Positions 31,111 to 41,316 of a stretch of DNA of 42,251 bases are shown piece by piece. The notes beneath the pieces were generated by a model. It was not told where the DNA came from. It did no database searches and saw only the letters and a program-made list of their open reading frames with translations. Made by a program: the position numbers and the translations under genes. The stretch lies in contig JAIPMN010002598.1 in assembly GCA_020650975.1 (NCBI GenBank), positions 1 through 42,251 of the forward strand. Direction: 5' to 3'. The first letter of the stretch is position 1. Every line of letters starts with the position of its first letter. This DNA comes from Apostichopus californicus (taxonomy: Eukaryota > Echinodermata > Holothuroidea > Aspidochirotida > Stichopodidae).

Positions 31111-34100
31111 TCACTTTGTTTTGTCCCACCTCCAGATGGTTCCATTGTCACAAACACATAACAGAATTCCTGCATCTCTACTCAGGGCTGTCTGTCTGAT
31201 GGCAGTCGTACACTTTGGATGAGAGAATGTTGAGAATCTGAAACAAGATGATTGAAAGATGATGAAACAAGTTTGAGTTAGTTTGTATCTAAGCATTTGT
31301 TGTACTACAACATATATATTTAATGACTTCATAATTAAGATAATTTGTCTGCTGAAATATTAGCTAGAGGTCTTAGTTTGGACAAGTATAAATAGCAAAC
31401 AGAACAAAACAGAACAAAACAATTAAAGAGCTGCAATTTTTGCATCTTAAAACTAGCTTAATTTTATTATACTTGTTTGTTTTGGAAAAAAATAAGCACT
31501 ATAAGAGGTGGGTCCAGTAAACAATCCTTAAACCTATTAAGGCTGTCATAGTAACTAATGAATATTCATTAAGTCAATACTATTGAATAATCATTATCCT
31601 TACCTGGACTTCTGAGGGTCATCTACATTGATATCCCAAACAAAGACTTTGCCGATTTGATTACCGAGAGCAATTACCTGAAAAATGTAAAAGACAAAAT
31701 ATCGTTAACATTTCTAACTGTTTATTCCACACATGAACTACACCTTTTTTGGAGTTTGGAGGCAGGGGGTGGGGGGGGGGGGGTGGGCATGAGATGTTTG
31801 GTATGTGTCATTATTGCAAACTACCTGAATCAAATATCAGGCATTATTTATATAAACAGTGACCACTTCAAGAACTGAAACACTGCTCAAATTTGTAACG
31901 TACCCTCTGCCAATAAGCGATACTGAATTTACCCTCTGCCAATAATCTATAATGAATTTACCCTCTGCCACTAATCGATATTGAGCCTACCCTCTGCAAA
32001 TCTATAATGAATTTACCCTCTGCCAATAATCAATATTAACTTACCCTCTGCCAATAATCGATATTGAGCCTACCCTCTGCCAATAATCAATAATGAACTT
32101 ACCCTCTACCAATAATCGGTACTGAAATAACCCTCTGCCAATAATCGATACTGAACTAATACCCTCTGCCAATAATCGATACTGAACTTACCCTCTGCCA
32201 ATAATCGATACTGCACTAATACCCTCTGCCAATAATCAATATTAACTTACCCTGTGCTAATAATCAATATTAACTGACCCTCTGCCAATAATCAATATTA
32301 ACTTACCCTCTGCCAATAATCGATATTGAGCCTACCCTCTGCCAATAATCGATAACGAACTTACCCTCTGCCAATAATCAATACTGAATCGCATGAACCA
32401 GATATCACAACTCGTGTACTCAAACCTGTAGAGTACTGTGACCTGCGTCTCGTTGGGCTTGATGTCCTCTAAAGGTGTGTTGATGCTCCCTGGCTTCCAA
32501 CAGATGATTGCATTCTCACATGACTATCGGTAAGAAGAAATGATTCATGATTCCTTGCCATGTTTTATATGAGAACATTATTAAATGCACAATGTGCAAT
32601 AAGGATATTCTAGTTTTGACCACTGTTGACTTCACATGATCAGCAATGTTCCTGCTCTAGTGTTGACCTACACATCAAATATGATGTTTACTTAAAGGGT
32701 GTGAAGACTCGCGCATAAAGAAACATCTAATGCCGGTAATCTGACCTAGTCTTGAATGAGGTGTAACAGAAGTGTTAGACACCACCATCGATCCCAGAAA
32801 ATACACACACAGCTTGCTACCGTCGGTAATTAGACACTAGTGTAGATACAGCTGCGGTCAATACCCACAGCACAGTGTACATAGCAGCGTGGACATCTCA
32901 GGTCCAGCTAAAGATAACAAGGTATCACGTTTCATTACTGTCTGCATTTTGTAGCGACACGAACAAAACGTCACTTGCAAGCAACAGAAAGTTAACTTTT
33001 TCAGATGGACGCACATGGTTTGGGGCGAGTCTTCAATGCCTTTAAGCTAAACTTTTGGAGTTAACATGATTAGAAAATTTCAGATTTTGACTTCTAGAGA
33101 TCTTAAAATGACATGCAAATGATCAGAAATTTTCAACACAAAGACTTTAAATATTCAGTATGGGTAAGATGCAAAATTTCAAAATGTCCCCTAAACGAGG
33201 CATATTCCATCTCAAAAAAGATGTCTCTGACAATCTTATAAATAGAACTAAGACAGTGCTTAGCTAGAACTGATACCTTTGACAAAACGAAGTCTCCCAA
33301 CCACCTTACGCAGTCAACGTAGTTACGATGAATGTCCCTGGTAGAGAAGTCTGGAATGTTAACACACATTGATTTGAACGGTCTGCAAGGAAAAAAACAC
33401 CAAAATTACTCAAGTCAGATGTTGAGTTTAACATTATTTGTAAATTCTTCTCTAACTTTAGAATCTCATTAACTGCATAAAAACCTTTCTAAACTGTGTT
33501 TTTTGTAAATAAATCAGCTTTGCTATGTCCACATTCACATGTACTTTGGACAAAATAAAGTCAACATACATTGCCAGTTTACACAATAGGCAAATGTGGC
33601 AAGTGTCATGTGACCCCCAAGGTTAAGAGGCTACTGCGAAAACTTCCATACAAAACATACCAACATTATATATTTGTATTATGCCTGCAAAAACTTGATG
33701 ATGAGGAGAACAGGGGGAGCAAGCATATGGTGCATTAGGTCCTTAGAGTGTGCACTTTTCAAATTGAATACATCCATAAATTGTTGAACACAGCCAGAGA
33801 TAACTAGCAGTTAATTTCTATGTGTTTTTGGGCGAAACAACCGAAACATGCACAAAGCGATATTGTTAGTGAAACAGACAAGACACTTGCCACTAACGTT
33901 GTGAGGGTGACCGTACCTCTCCTAATTCATGAAAAAATGCAAGCAAATAATTTGAAACGAGCCACTTAAATTTTACAAGTAGGTACAGAAATTAAACAAT
34001 TCATTGGCAGGATACCAGAGAACAAGAGACAGACCTCTCTGCGACTTTTCTAGCCAAACATCACTGTCAGTACCAATGGGTCTAATCCTAGAGTTGTATC

Positions 34101-37100
34101 ACTCCATCTCACTCATAACCATAGTAACAGATCAAAGCATATTCATGAATAGAGATCTTTTCATCTTTAGAATATTTTTGGAGGGGGGAGGGGGGGATCA
34201 CAACCAATGGGAATATGAATCAATATAATCATAAACTATAGTTTTGTCAATATTATCATTATTTAATAATAAGGACAATCAGTTCACTTACTTGGGACTT
34301 TTAGCAGAGTTGTAGAGATAGGAGGCCTTTATCGTTTCCTCGATGGAATTTTTATTTAGACGCCACATCTTGAGGGAATGGTCCATTCCGCAGGAAATTA
34401 TCCTAGTTCCATCAAGATTGAAATCCTGGTTGACAAAATAATGAAAATTCTATTATCTCAAACTTAGAAGCAAAAAAAAATTGATTTGTATTAATATTCA
34501 GAAGAATGCCAGGTAGCATAAATTATACCACATGGTAAGAAAAACCAATTCAGACAGGGTTAATGTTTGTCTGAAAACAAAGCTAAAAATATTTTGTGAC
34601 AAAAAAAAAAGAAAGTTTTTTAAGGAATGCTAACTGTGCTCACTTCTTTGAAGAGGCAATAAATATCGATTTGCTAATCTTTCTTTATTTGTGGTTGTTT
34701 GTATGATGGCAAAACAAAAACCTCCAGGTGAGACTTTCATTTTTAAGTAAGAACATTTAGAAATGCTTGAATATTCATGTACACTTTTGCTTCTACAGAC
34801 AGTTGGGACAATTTCCTAATGTTAATACCTCTCTAAAATGTACTCCAAGATCATGCTCTCAAAGTCTCAAAGCACTGGTATTGACAGTAAAATCAGTTCC
34901 TAACCTTGATCTGATAGAAACATGATATTCACGCTGTTGTTACTGACATATATATACAATACCAGTGCTCTGAAGTGGGACATGCCACTACAGTAAAGAA
35001 CAAAATTGTCCCAACTGGGTGTCTTCTAAGATTTGACTTACAGCACTGAGAACCTCATCCCTGTGGCCTTCCACTCCACCAAAGACTATCACTAGAACAT
35101 TTGTCTTGACATTCCACAGACGGAGAGAATTGTCTGGAGATTAAAACGAACAACAAAAAGGACCGTCAAAATTGAAAAATAGAGCAGTAACTACAGAGGC
35201 TATACGCACGTTGTAGTGGCACAACGTATCACAACATGCTGCTGTTATGTGATGACCTCCAGGGAATAAGTAATATGGTATAGGATAGAAGAATGCTGCA
35301 CAAGATAGCTCATGGATGACTATAAAAATCACAAGATGCATAGCAGGTTTGGTGCCTAGAACACTAATATATATATGAACAACCTTCGCAGATTCCAATA
35401 ATTGTTATGCAAAATCCAACCTCAACACTGCTTTTTGTTTTTTTCTAGAAGACAGTTCTAGGAAACTGCTTCAATTCCTTTCATCACTTAACTCTTTCCA
35501 TTTTTTTTATTAAATTTTTTTTTATTTATTTATTTATTTTTTTAATAGAATTTTTTTTTTAGGCCAACTGAGGATATTAACTAAGATCCACTTGACTTTC
35601 TAACTGCTTATACTATGTCACTATTTATGTGTGACTTATACATAAACATGATGCATCATGTTTACATAGATGAGGAATATATCAAATTCCAAATATATTG
35701 TGGTAACCATAGTTACTCTACAGTCAGTCAGTTAAAAAAATAAAGCAGAAATCTTACCTTTACTTACTGACATTAACAGATTGCAGTCGTTGGGGTGTAT
35801 TTTTAATTCATTGACTGGGTTGCCGTGGGCAACAATATGCTGAAACAGAATAAAAAACAAAGCTTGTGTTCAGTATCCCTACTACCAGAGAAAGACACTT
35901 GGTGTGTAACAGTTGGCATTTGTAAGGTTTCACAGTAACCACATTTAGTAAAATAATACACGCTGACCAAACAATGCCATCAGATGTCATTCTAATAATG
36001 GTCACAAATTCTAACAATTGATATTGTACCTGTCATGGGACATATCAGTGCTTGTGACATAGCATTAATACTACATTTATTAATGTTAATTTAAAAAGTC
36101 ATTGTCTGAAGTGACTGCATTCACTGAAAATGCAGTAACCTTTAGTTGCATAAAGGATCAGGTTAATAAGCTTTACGATTCTGTCGATTCGATTTTTTTA
36201 CCAACATGTATATCAATTTTTCAACTCATTTAATTTACATAATTTGATTACTTTACAGTAGTAGAAATAAGTCAAATTGATTCTAACCTTTACACACTGC
36301 AGTGTTATTGGACTAATGATTCTCAGTATACCCCTTGAACCTGCGGCTGCAAGAAGGGGAAGACCAGTCGTTTCTTCGTACATCCAAGCAACACAATAGA
36401 AATTTTCATTCGACTGCAAGACTTGTTAAGTAGATATCAACAAACTTTAAAGTTAAAGACTAATCTTGGCATTACTATATGTAATCTATTGAGTATTCTT
36501 GGGGACCTACAGGCTCTAACTGCAACATACCACATCTCAAACTCCCCCAAAGCAAACTGATAAATGAAATGCAACATCTATCTGGATTCTTCTACAATAT
36601 GAAGATTTAATTATTTCACACTTCAGCTTGAAAAAAGTACTTAGCTCTGAGACAGGATATATGTATACATGATGCAATGTAACTTATATAGTAGTGAATC
36701 TTTACAGACTTTGAAGGTGCAGTTCACCAGACTCTTGCTCAAGAGAATTTCACACATCACACTGCACCAACATCTCCCTGTTGTAACACTTAACCCTGTC
36801 ATTAATCACCTACTTGTTATCATGAAAACTGAACAAAAATAACACATAGGTTTACTTCAAAACAAATTCAGGTTGCTCTATTTACAATTCCAAGCATTTC
36901 AGTACATTATAAATCGTAAGTTTAAGTAAGGATACATCAGCATCAACATAGCTCTGTAGAAGTTTTATCCCAGTCGAGTCACCAAGCTCATAAACAGAGA
37001 CCCTGTTACTTCCTGCTGTGGCAAAGGTTAACGTGTCTCCCTCCTTGTAAAATGGATTAATAGCCACACCAAATATTGGCTGGTCATGCTCTTCCTAAAT

Positions 37101-38358
37101 GCAAGATATATTTAGAAAAAAAGTGTCAAAACAGGAAAAACACAAAATATTCTTTTACAATGTTATACTCTCATGTGTACTTCAAATATGCTACTGCAAG
37201 GCATGGATATAACTTATTTGCTTTCGCATTGTAAAATACTATGCCAAATGGGCATCTTGTGACACCTTACTTTAGCCGGCCTATATTTCAACCCTTGACA
37301 TCCCACATGCTTGGTTTCGAGACCAATTAGCACAAATTTAAAGTGATATATAAGAAAATCACAATTACATGCATATTCTTATACTCTTTGAATGAGTTTT
37401 ACCTCACCTTGATATAAGTTGTACATTTGTAAGCTGGCTTCCCCTTTAAGTGTTTGCGTCTGCCTCTTCTGATAATGCCATCTCCAGTCCCAGAACTTCC
37501 AGTGTAACTGGTAGGAGTTGCTGATCTTGAGTTACTCTCCAGAGTTGGTGTGCTTACTTCACTAACGGTTTCCTCTAACTCCTGAAGGAATATATTTAAG
37601 AACGTCATATTGATATTAATATTTTGCATTATTATAAACATAGGTAAATAAATAGACAGTTCTAGAGATAGCATCCTATATCTACTGCTATACCCAGGGT
37701 TAACTAAAAGGCATACTATTTTTAAGAGAATGATACACTCCTTTTGAGAATTCTGAAGAGAACTTAATTTTTATGACTATCTGGTTGAAACTTATTTGAA
37801 TGTCAAAGAAAGAACTTTGTCACAACAGGAGTACAGATCTCCAATCCTGGCTTTCAAAAAAATAAGGAGATTTACAATTTTCCATCCCCATCCCCCAAAT
37901 AGGGAATTGTGGAGGAGTATGGGTGGCTAGGAGAAATTGGTAAATATAACATTTAAATAAGGTAGTCCATAAGTAACAGAAACACAGGCTGTGTTAGAGA
38001 AGTTTCTGGCTAATTCTAATGCTGCAGAACACAATGACATTATCATTTGATACAAATATCATACTGAGATACTATTAGGTAGGAGTAACACTGACAGTGC
38101 TACTGCTACTCCGTGATAACGCATGACATGCAACTTTCGCACAACTAGGCCTACAAGCTACCAAACATAGGCTATGCCTATGGCGAAAATAAAATAACAC
38201 AGAATGACATTGACGGGATACTATTACTAAGTTACGGAAAATTAATGAAACTTAACCACGTCATCACTAGTTCCAGTATCTTGGCTGCTTTCCCGAATTA
38301 ATGGGAGCTTCTTTCTTTTGGACGGTGGTTCCAAAGATTTTCTTTCCGTGTCACACAT
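31111..38358 (-). CDS. EED: EED, Polycomb repressive complex 2 WD40 subunit, complete, 11 exons, 444 aa
   Basis: EED is the nuclear PRC2 scaffold that binds H3K27me3 and stimulates EZH2. Exons in transcript order: 38257-38358, 37408-37581, 36936-37094, 36288-36413, 35758-35839, 35042-35133, 34292-34425, 33277-33382, 32365-32523, 31604-31677, 31111-31237. Phases agree and all introns are GT-AG. Human EED is 441 aa. The N-terminal 90 residues are low-complexity with basic patches ([21 protein letters not shown]). Seven WD40 blades follow, with family blocks [66 protein letters not shown] and IWRWDKTK at the end. The histone-binding cage is F100, Y151, W367 and F368; the last is Tyr365 in human. 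The start ATG has a basic [18 protein letters not shown] terminus. Exon 9 ends in the junction repeat array. Confidence 0.97.
31764..31787 (+). repeat. G-run cluster in EED intron 9
   Basis: G5, G13 and G3 runs separated by single T. It can form a G-quadruplex on the strand not transcribed for EED. It may be a slippage-prone homopolymer with no role. Confidence 0.6.
31899..32384 (-). repeat. About 29-bp minisatellite built from the EED exon 9 5' splice junction, 17 copies
   Basis: On the minus strand the exon ends ATTGATTATTGGCAGAGG and the intron begins GTAAGTT. This junction is repeated as GTAAGTTCAGTATCGATTAT plus TGGCAGAGG, mostly 28-32 bp. Counting the exonic copy there are 17 copies. 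Donor sequences after the AGG, from the exon outward: GTAAGTT, GTAGGCT, GTAAGTT, GTCAGTT, GTAAGTT (its copy reads CAGG), GTATTAG, GTAAGTT, GTATTAG, GTTATTT, GTAAGTT, GTAGGCT, GTAAGTT, GTAAATT, GTAGGCT, GTAAATT, GTAAATT, GTACGTT. Reading past the first junction hits TAG after ten codons. Confidence 0.95.
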
Positions 38359-38500
38359 GTTCGTTTGTTATCTGATCCTTGTGTTGTGAAATTTCCGAAA
38401 ATTTATATCCACCATCAAACTTGACAAAGCGCGCCAAGTTTCTGACTTTGTAATGTTTAATAGTGCCCTCTAATTGTGCAGTTTACATCTGGGATTCAAG
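38359..38500. promoter_or_regulatory. Shared divergent promoter of EED and NDUFB4, with E2F-like site
   Basis: Only 142 bp separate the EED and NDUFB4 start codons, which point away from each other, so one promoter must serve both and both 5' UTRs are short. On the minus strand CTTGGCGCGC (38429-38438) resembles the E2F site TTTSGCGC. There is no TATA box at the expected place. Mammalian EED is a known E2F target, which makes the site plausible, but the function is inferred. Confidence 0.6.
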
Positions 38501-38507
38501 ATGGCGG
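38497..38507 (+). promoter_or_regulatory. YY1-like element overlapping the NDUFB4 start codon
   Basis: CAAGATGGCGG matches the YY1 core AAGATGGCGG. This motif often sits over the start codon of animal housekeeping and mitochondrial genes, where it can act as both promoter element and initiation context. Confidence 0.5.
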
Positions 38508-41316
38508 AATCCCGAAAGTTATCCGTAGAACAGCGAGCAGAAGTTGAAAGAATAGCCATAAGAGGCAGAGTCAAGCTGCAATATCAACGGATGATCAATG
38601 ATCCAAGAAGGCCAAACACTGGTGTAAGCGTCACAATTAATACAGAGCTTAATATGTTATATTTGTCACACCACAACTCAGAACTTAGTTATCTAGCCAC
38701 CCAACAGTTAGGCATTGGCCGTGCTTAACGTAATGTTAGGGAACAGGCTAGGCCTTACTAATAACACTAACAAGTAACATAACTGTAGCACTGCAGCTAG
38801 GACCACAGTAACCCGATAGTCCTAAATAAGAATAGATAGGGATGATATAGCGAAACAAGAATATACAAACACTGAGTGATATTCAACGCCAATAGGATTT
38901 TTTTCTGTTGTTGGACGGAGTCTTAACTGGTGTCTGATTTCTGTCATTTTGTCTGAAAGATTTTATACAAACGTTAGTAGGCCTAGAAGTTAGAACTTAG
39001 AAGTAGGCTTAAACTTAAAGTGCTACTGTATAGACCCCAACTATATAGCACGCTAACTTGGAAAAGTTCCTTGAGATTATGTTATCGACTTGCCTTGGTC
39101 GTTAAATGACCTCTTTCTACCAATTAGTGTGCAACGCCTGCCACATATATTTTCTTGTACTATGAGGGTCTTTGTTTGGACGCTGTATGATTAACTACAC
39201 TGTAGACGTGAACAGATTTACACACAGTGTTTACACAAAGAGTCTAATGTAGTAATGGTGTTAAGAAGCTATACAGGCTAATTGTTGAGCCAGAGGTTGA
39301 TTTACGACCATGGCAGGTCGATTATGTTTACAATTTAAAACTTTCCTAGCTATAGCATGCTATAATTGGGAGCCAATAAAGCAGATCTCTAAGGAGTAAC
39401 GTTACTTGTGACGATAAGACCTTAGGCCTACCACTTGACCAGTAACAGAATCAGGGTTCATATGGGAAAGTTAGACAAAAGAAGTAATTTTTTTACAGGC
39501 CTAGATAGTCGTGATATTTGAAAAACGTCATGAAGGAAATTTGGTTTTTATTATATGAAAACAATAGACTTCAAATCAGGCTACGAATAAAAAATTATTA
39601 AGGGGGTATATTTGTGACTAAAAATGAGCCCCTGACTGTGCAAGGGCTTTTTTTTTTCTTTTTTTTTGCAATGGCTATTTTATAGTAATATATTAGATAA
39701 CATTGTAACTTCCTGCAGACTGCATGACTTCATACATTTTTTCCAATTATTAATCTTGTTTCAGCTGCAGAATGGGACATCAAAAATGTCACTATTACTC
39801 TGCTACACTGCCTAAATCAAAGCGATCTTTTATGCAATGAAAATCTAAGGTTGACAAAGCATCTATCTTCCACTTGCAACCGGTGTTGAGTGAATATCTG
39901 AAAACAGTTTGCAACAAACCATGGTACCTATAACAGCAACCTTGTCTCAAAGCTCCTTAAATTGTTGTAAATGTTTTGAATCATGACCGATGGCATGAAG
40001 AACATGCCTCAAGAAATAATTTAGGATGTGTTTGACCACCTAACTGTAAGTGCATTGACCAGTATTCAGATACCAAAATGGGATTACTAGAGTAAACTCA
40101 TATCTTGGAAGCTTTTTTTGCATTGTATCTGTTAAGTGAATATTTCTTTCTTTCCACTTCACAGATTGATCCCGCCATTGAAAGGTGGAATTTTGCGAGA
40201 CAAAATGCATACTCATACTTCAAAGCGACCCCAAAGACGACAGTAGTAGGCCTGATAATGGGTATAGGATTACCTGCATGTCTGGTGTTTGCAATTGTGA
40301 AGAGCAAAGTAAGTTGCAGGGTGTAACTTATCCAGTATCGCATTGCAAAATGCTATACAAAATGGTCAGATTGTTATCCAGGTCAGAAGATGTCTAGCAA
40401 ATGTTATAAAAAGAAACCACAGTAGTTTATAAGAAACAAACTTAAGAGCCTTTGAAGCTGCTACACAAAGTTTGAACACTAAATTACTCCCTGAGTTCCT
40501 CTCATAACAAAGTCTTGTATTCAGCTGCAAATGTTGCTTAAAGCTGCGTTTAAGAAGAAATAACAGATTGTTTTTCAAAATTTAGGACTTTGTCTTCAAT
40601 ATATTGCAATGAAAACTTACTGGTACTTGGATGAGTTTTAATATGGAAAGTCATAAAAAATCAAATCCAGCTCAAAACATTCTGCTACTTTAAAGTTGAC
40701 AGGTTTTTGAAATCATGTTAAATCTGAGATTCTGGGGATTTTGGTGAATTTTGAATCAATAGTAACATGAGTAAGAATAGAGAGTATCATTTCTGTCTTA
40801 TTTATATCCAATGGAAAAGTACAAAGAAATTTATGAACAGAATGGGATTGTAACCAGTGACCTCTGCCTCTGGGTTACAAACCCACACTCTACCAACTGA
40901 GGTATCCAGTCTTTAGTTGGTGGTGATCCCTGTATAGCCATTTCTTTGCTGGGGGCCCCATTCAGAAGCCACAGTACCTTTCACACACTGTAACCAGTGA
41001 TCATGCCCCAATTTCATGTGATACAACCCAGAAAGTGTCAGGGAAGAGATATTCAAGAGAAATTTGGCTTTTGAAATATGATTATATAAGTAAATGAATA
41101 ATGGAAGACTGACAGGGAAATATTAGACAATGGAAAAGAGTAATAACGATTTATGGCTAGAACGGAATCGTTTAAATTCCACGCGGTAGTAGATCAGAAA
41201 TAGATCAATATTGCAAGAGTATTACATTTTGTGTTTTCCTTCTTCGCCAGACGAAAGAAAACGAAAGGATAGACAAAGGTTTGCAGAAGAAACCGAGAAA
41301 TTATTTGGCTTTTTGA
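38501..41316 (+). CDS. NDUFB4: NADH dehydrogenase 1 beta subcomplex subunit 4, complete, 3 exons, 110 aa
   Basis: NDUFB4 is a single-span accessory subunit of the membrane arm of mitochondrial complex I. Exons: 38501-38623, 40165-40308, 41251-41316; all junctions are phase 0. The protein begins MAESRKLSVEQRAEVERIAI. It has the family blocks YQRMINDPRRPNTG (human YNDPNRRG) and AIERWNFARQNAYSYFKATPK (human [21 protein letters not shown]). A membrane helix follows (about residues 67-86, VVGLIMGIGLPACLVFAIV), then a basic tail ending NYLAF. Human NDUFB4 is 129 aa with a longer N terminus. The ATG at 38501 is chosen because it has a strong context (AAGATGG); upstream in-frame sequence has no ATG. 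Identity rests on colinear blocks and the right size; overall similarity to human is moderate. Confidence 0.88.
40325..40400 (+). repeat. Single-unit copy of the dispersed repeat that seeds the 21-bp array
   Basis: CAGTATCGCATTGCAAAATG, then CTATACAAAATGGTCAGATT, then GTTATCCAGGTCAGAAGATG aligns with the minus strand of 26080-26375 but with one monomer in place of about ten. A third, weaker match (CGCATTGTAAAATACTATGC, near 37226-37245) lies in an EED intron. It starts only about 17 bp after the NDUFB4 exon 2 donor. Confidence 0.6.
40835..40935 (-). mobile_element. tRNA-derived SINE or tRNA pseudogene, family C, in NDUFB4 intron 2
   Basis: On the minus strand: A box TACCTCAGTTGG (40893-40904), anticodon arm GTGGG-TTTGTAA-CCCAG with anticodon TGT, and B box GGTTACAATCC (40845-40855). 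An extra stretch in the variable region and a degraded acceptor stem rule out a working tRNA. Flanking sequence to about 41010 may belong to the same element. Confidence 0.6.

Noticed and set aside
30551-31222. Cysteine-rich frames PEGVPYVCCP on the plus strand
   Set aside because: They lie over the 118-bp array, whose period breaks the frame from unit to unit, and over the EED last exon in antisense.
31899-32384. CRISPR-like direct repeats
   Set aside because: Units are contiguous with no unique spacers, in a eukaryotic gene; the repeat is the splice junction.
33695-33720. Possible C/D snoRNA box (TGATGATGAGG) in an EED intron
   Set aside because: No matching D box and terminal stem could be seen at a suitable distance.
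38474-38500. Upstream extension of NDUFB4 (CSLHLGFK before the ATG)
   Set aside because: It would start at TTG; the ATG at 38501 has a strong context and matches the family start region.
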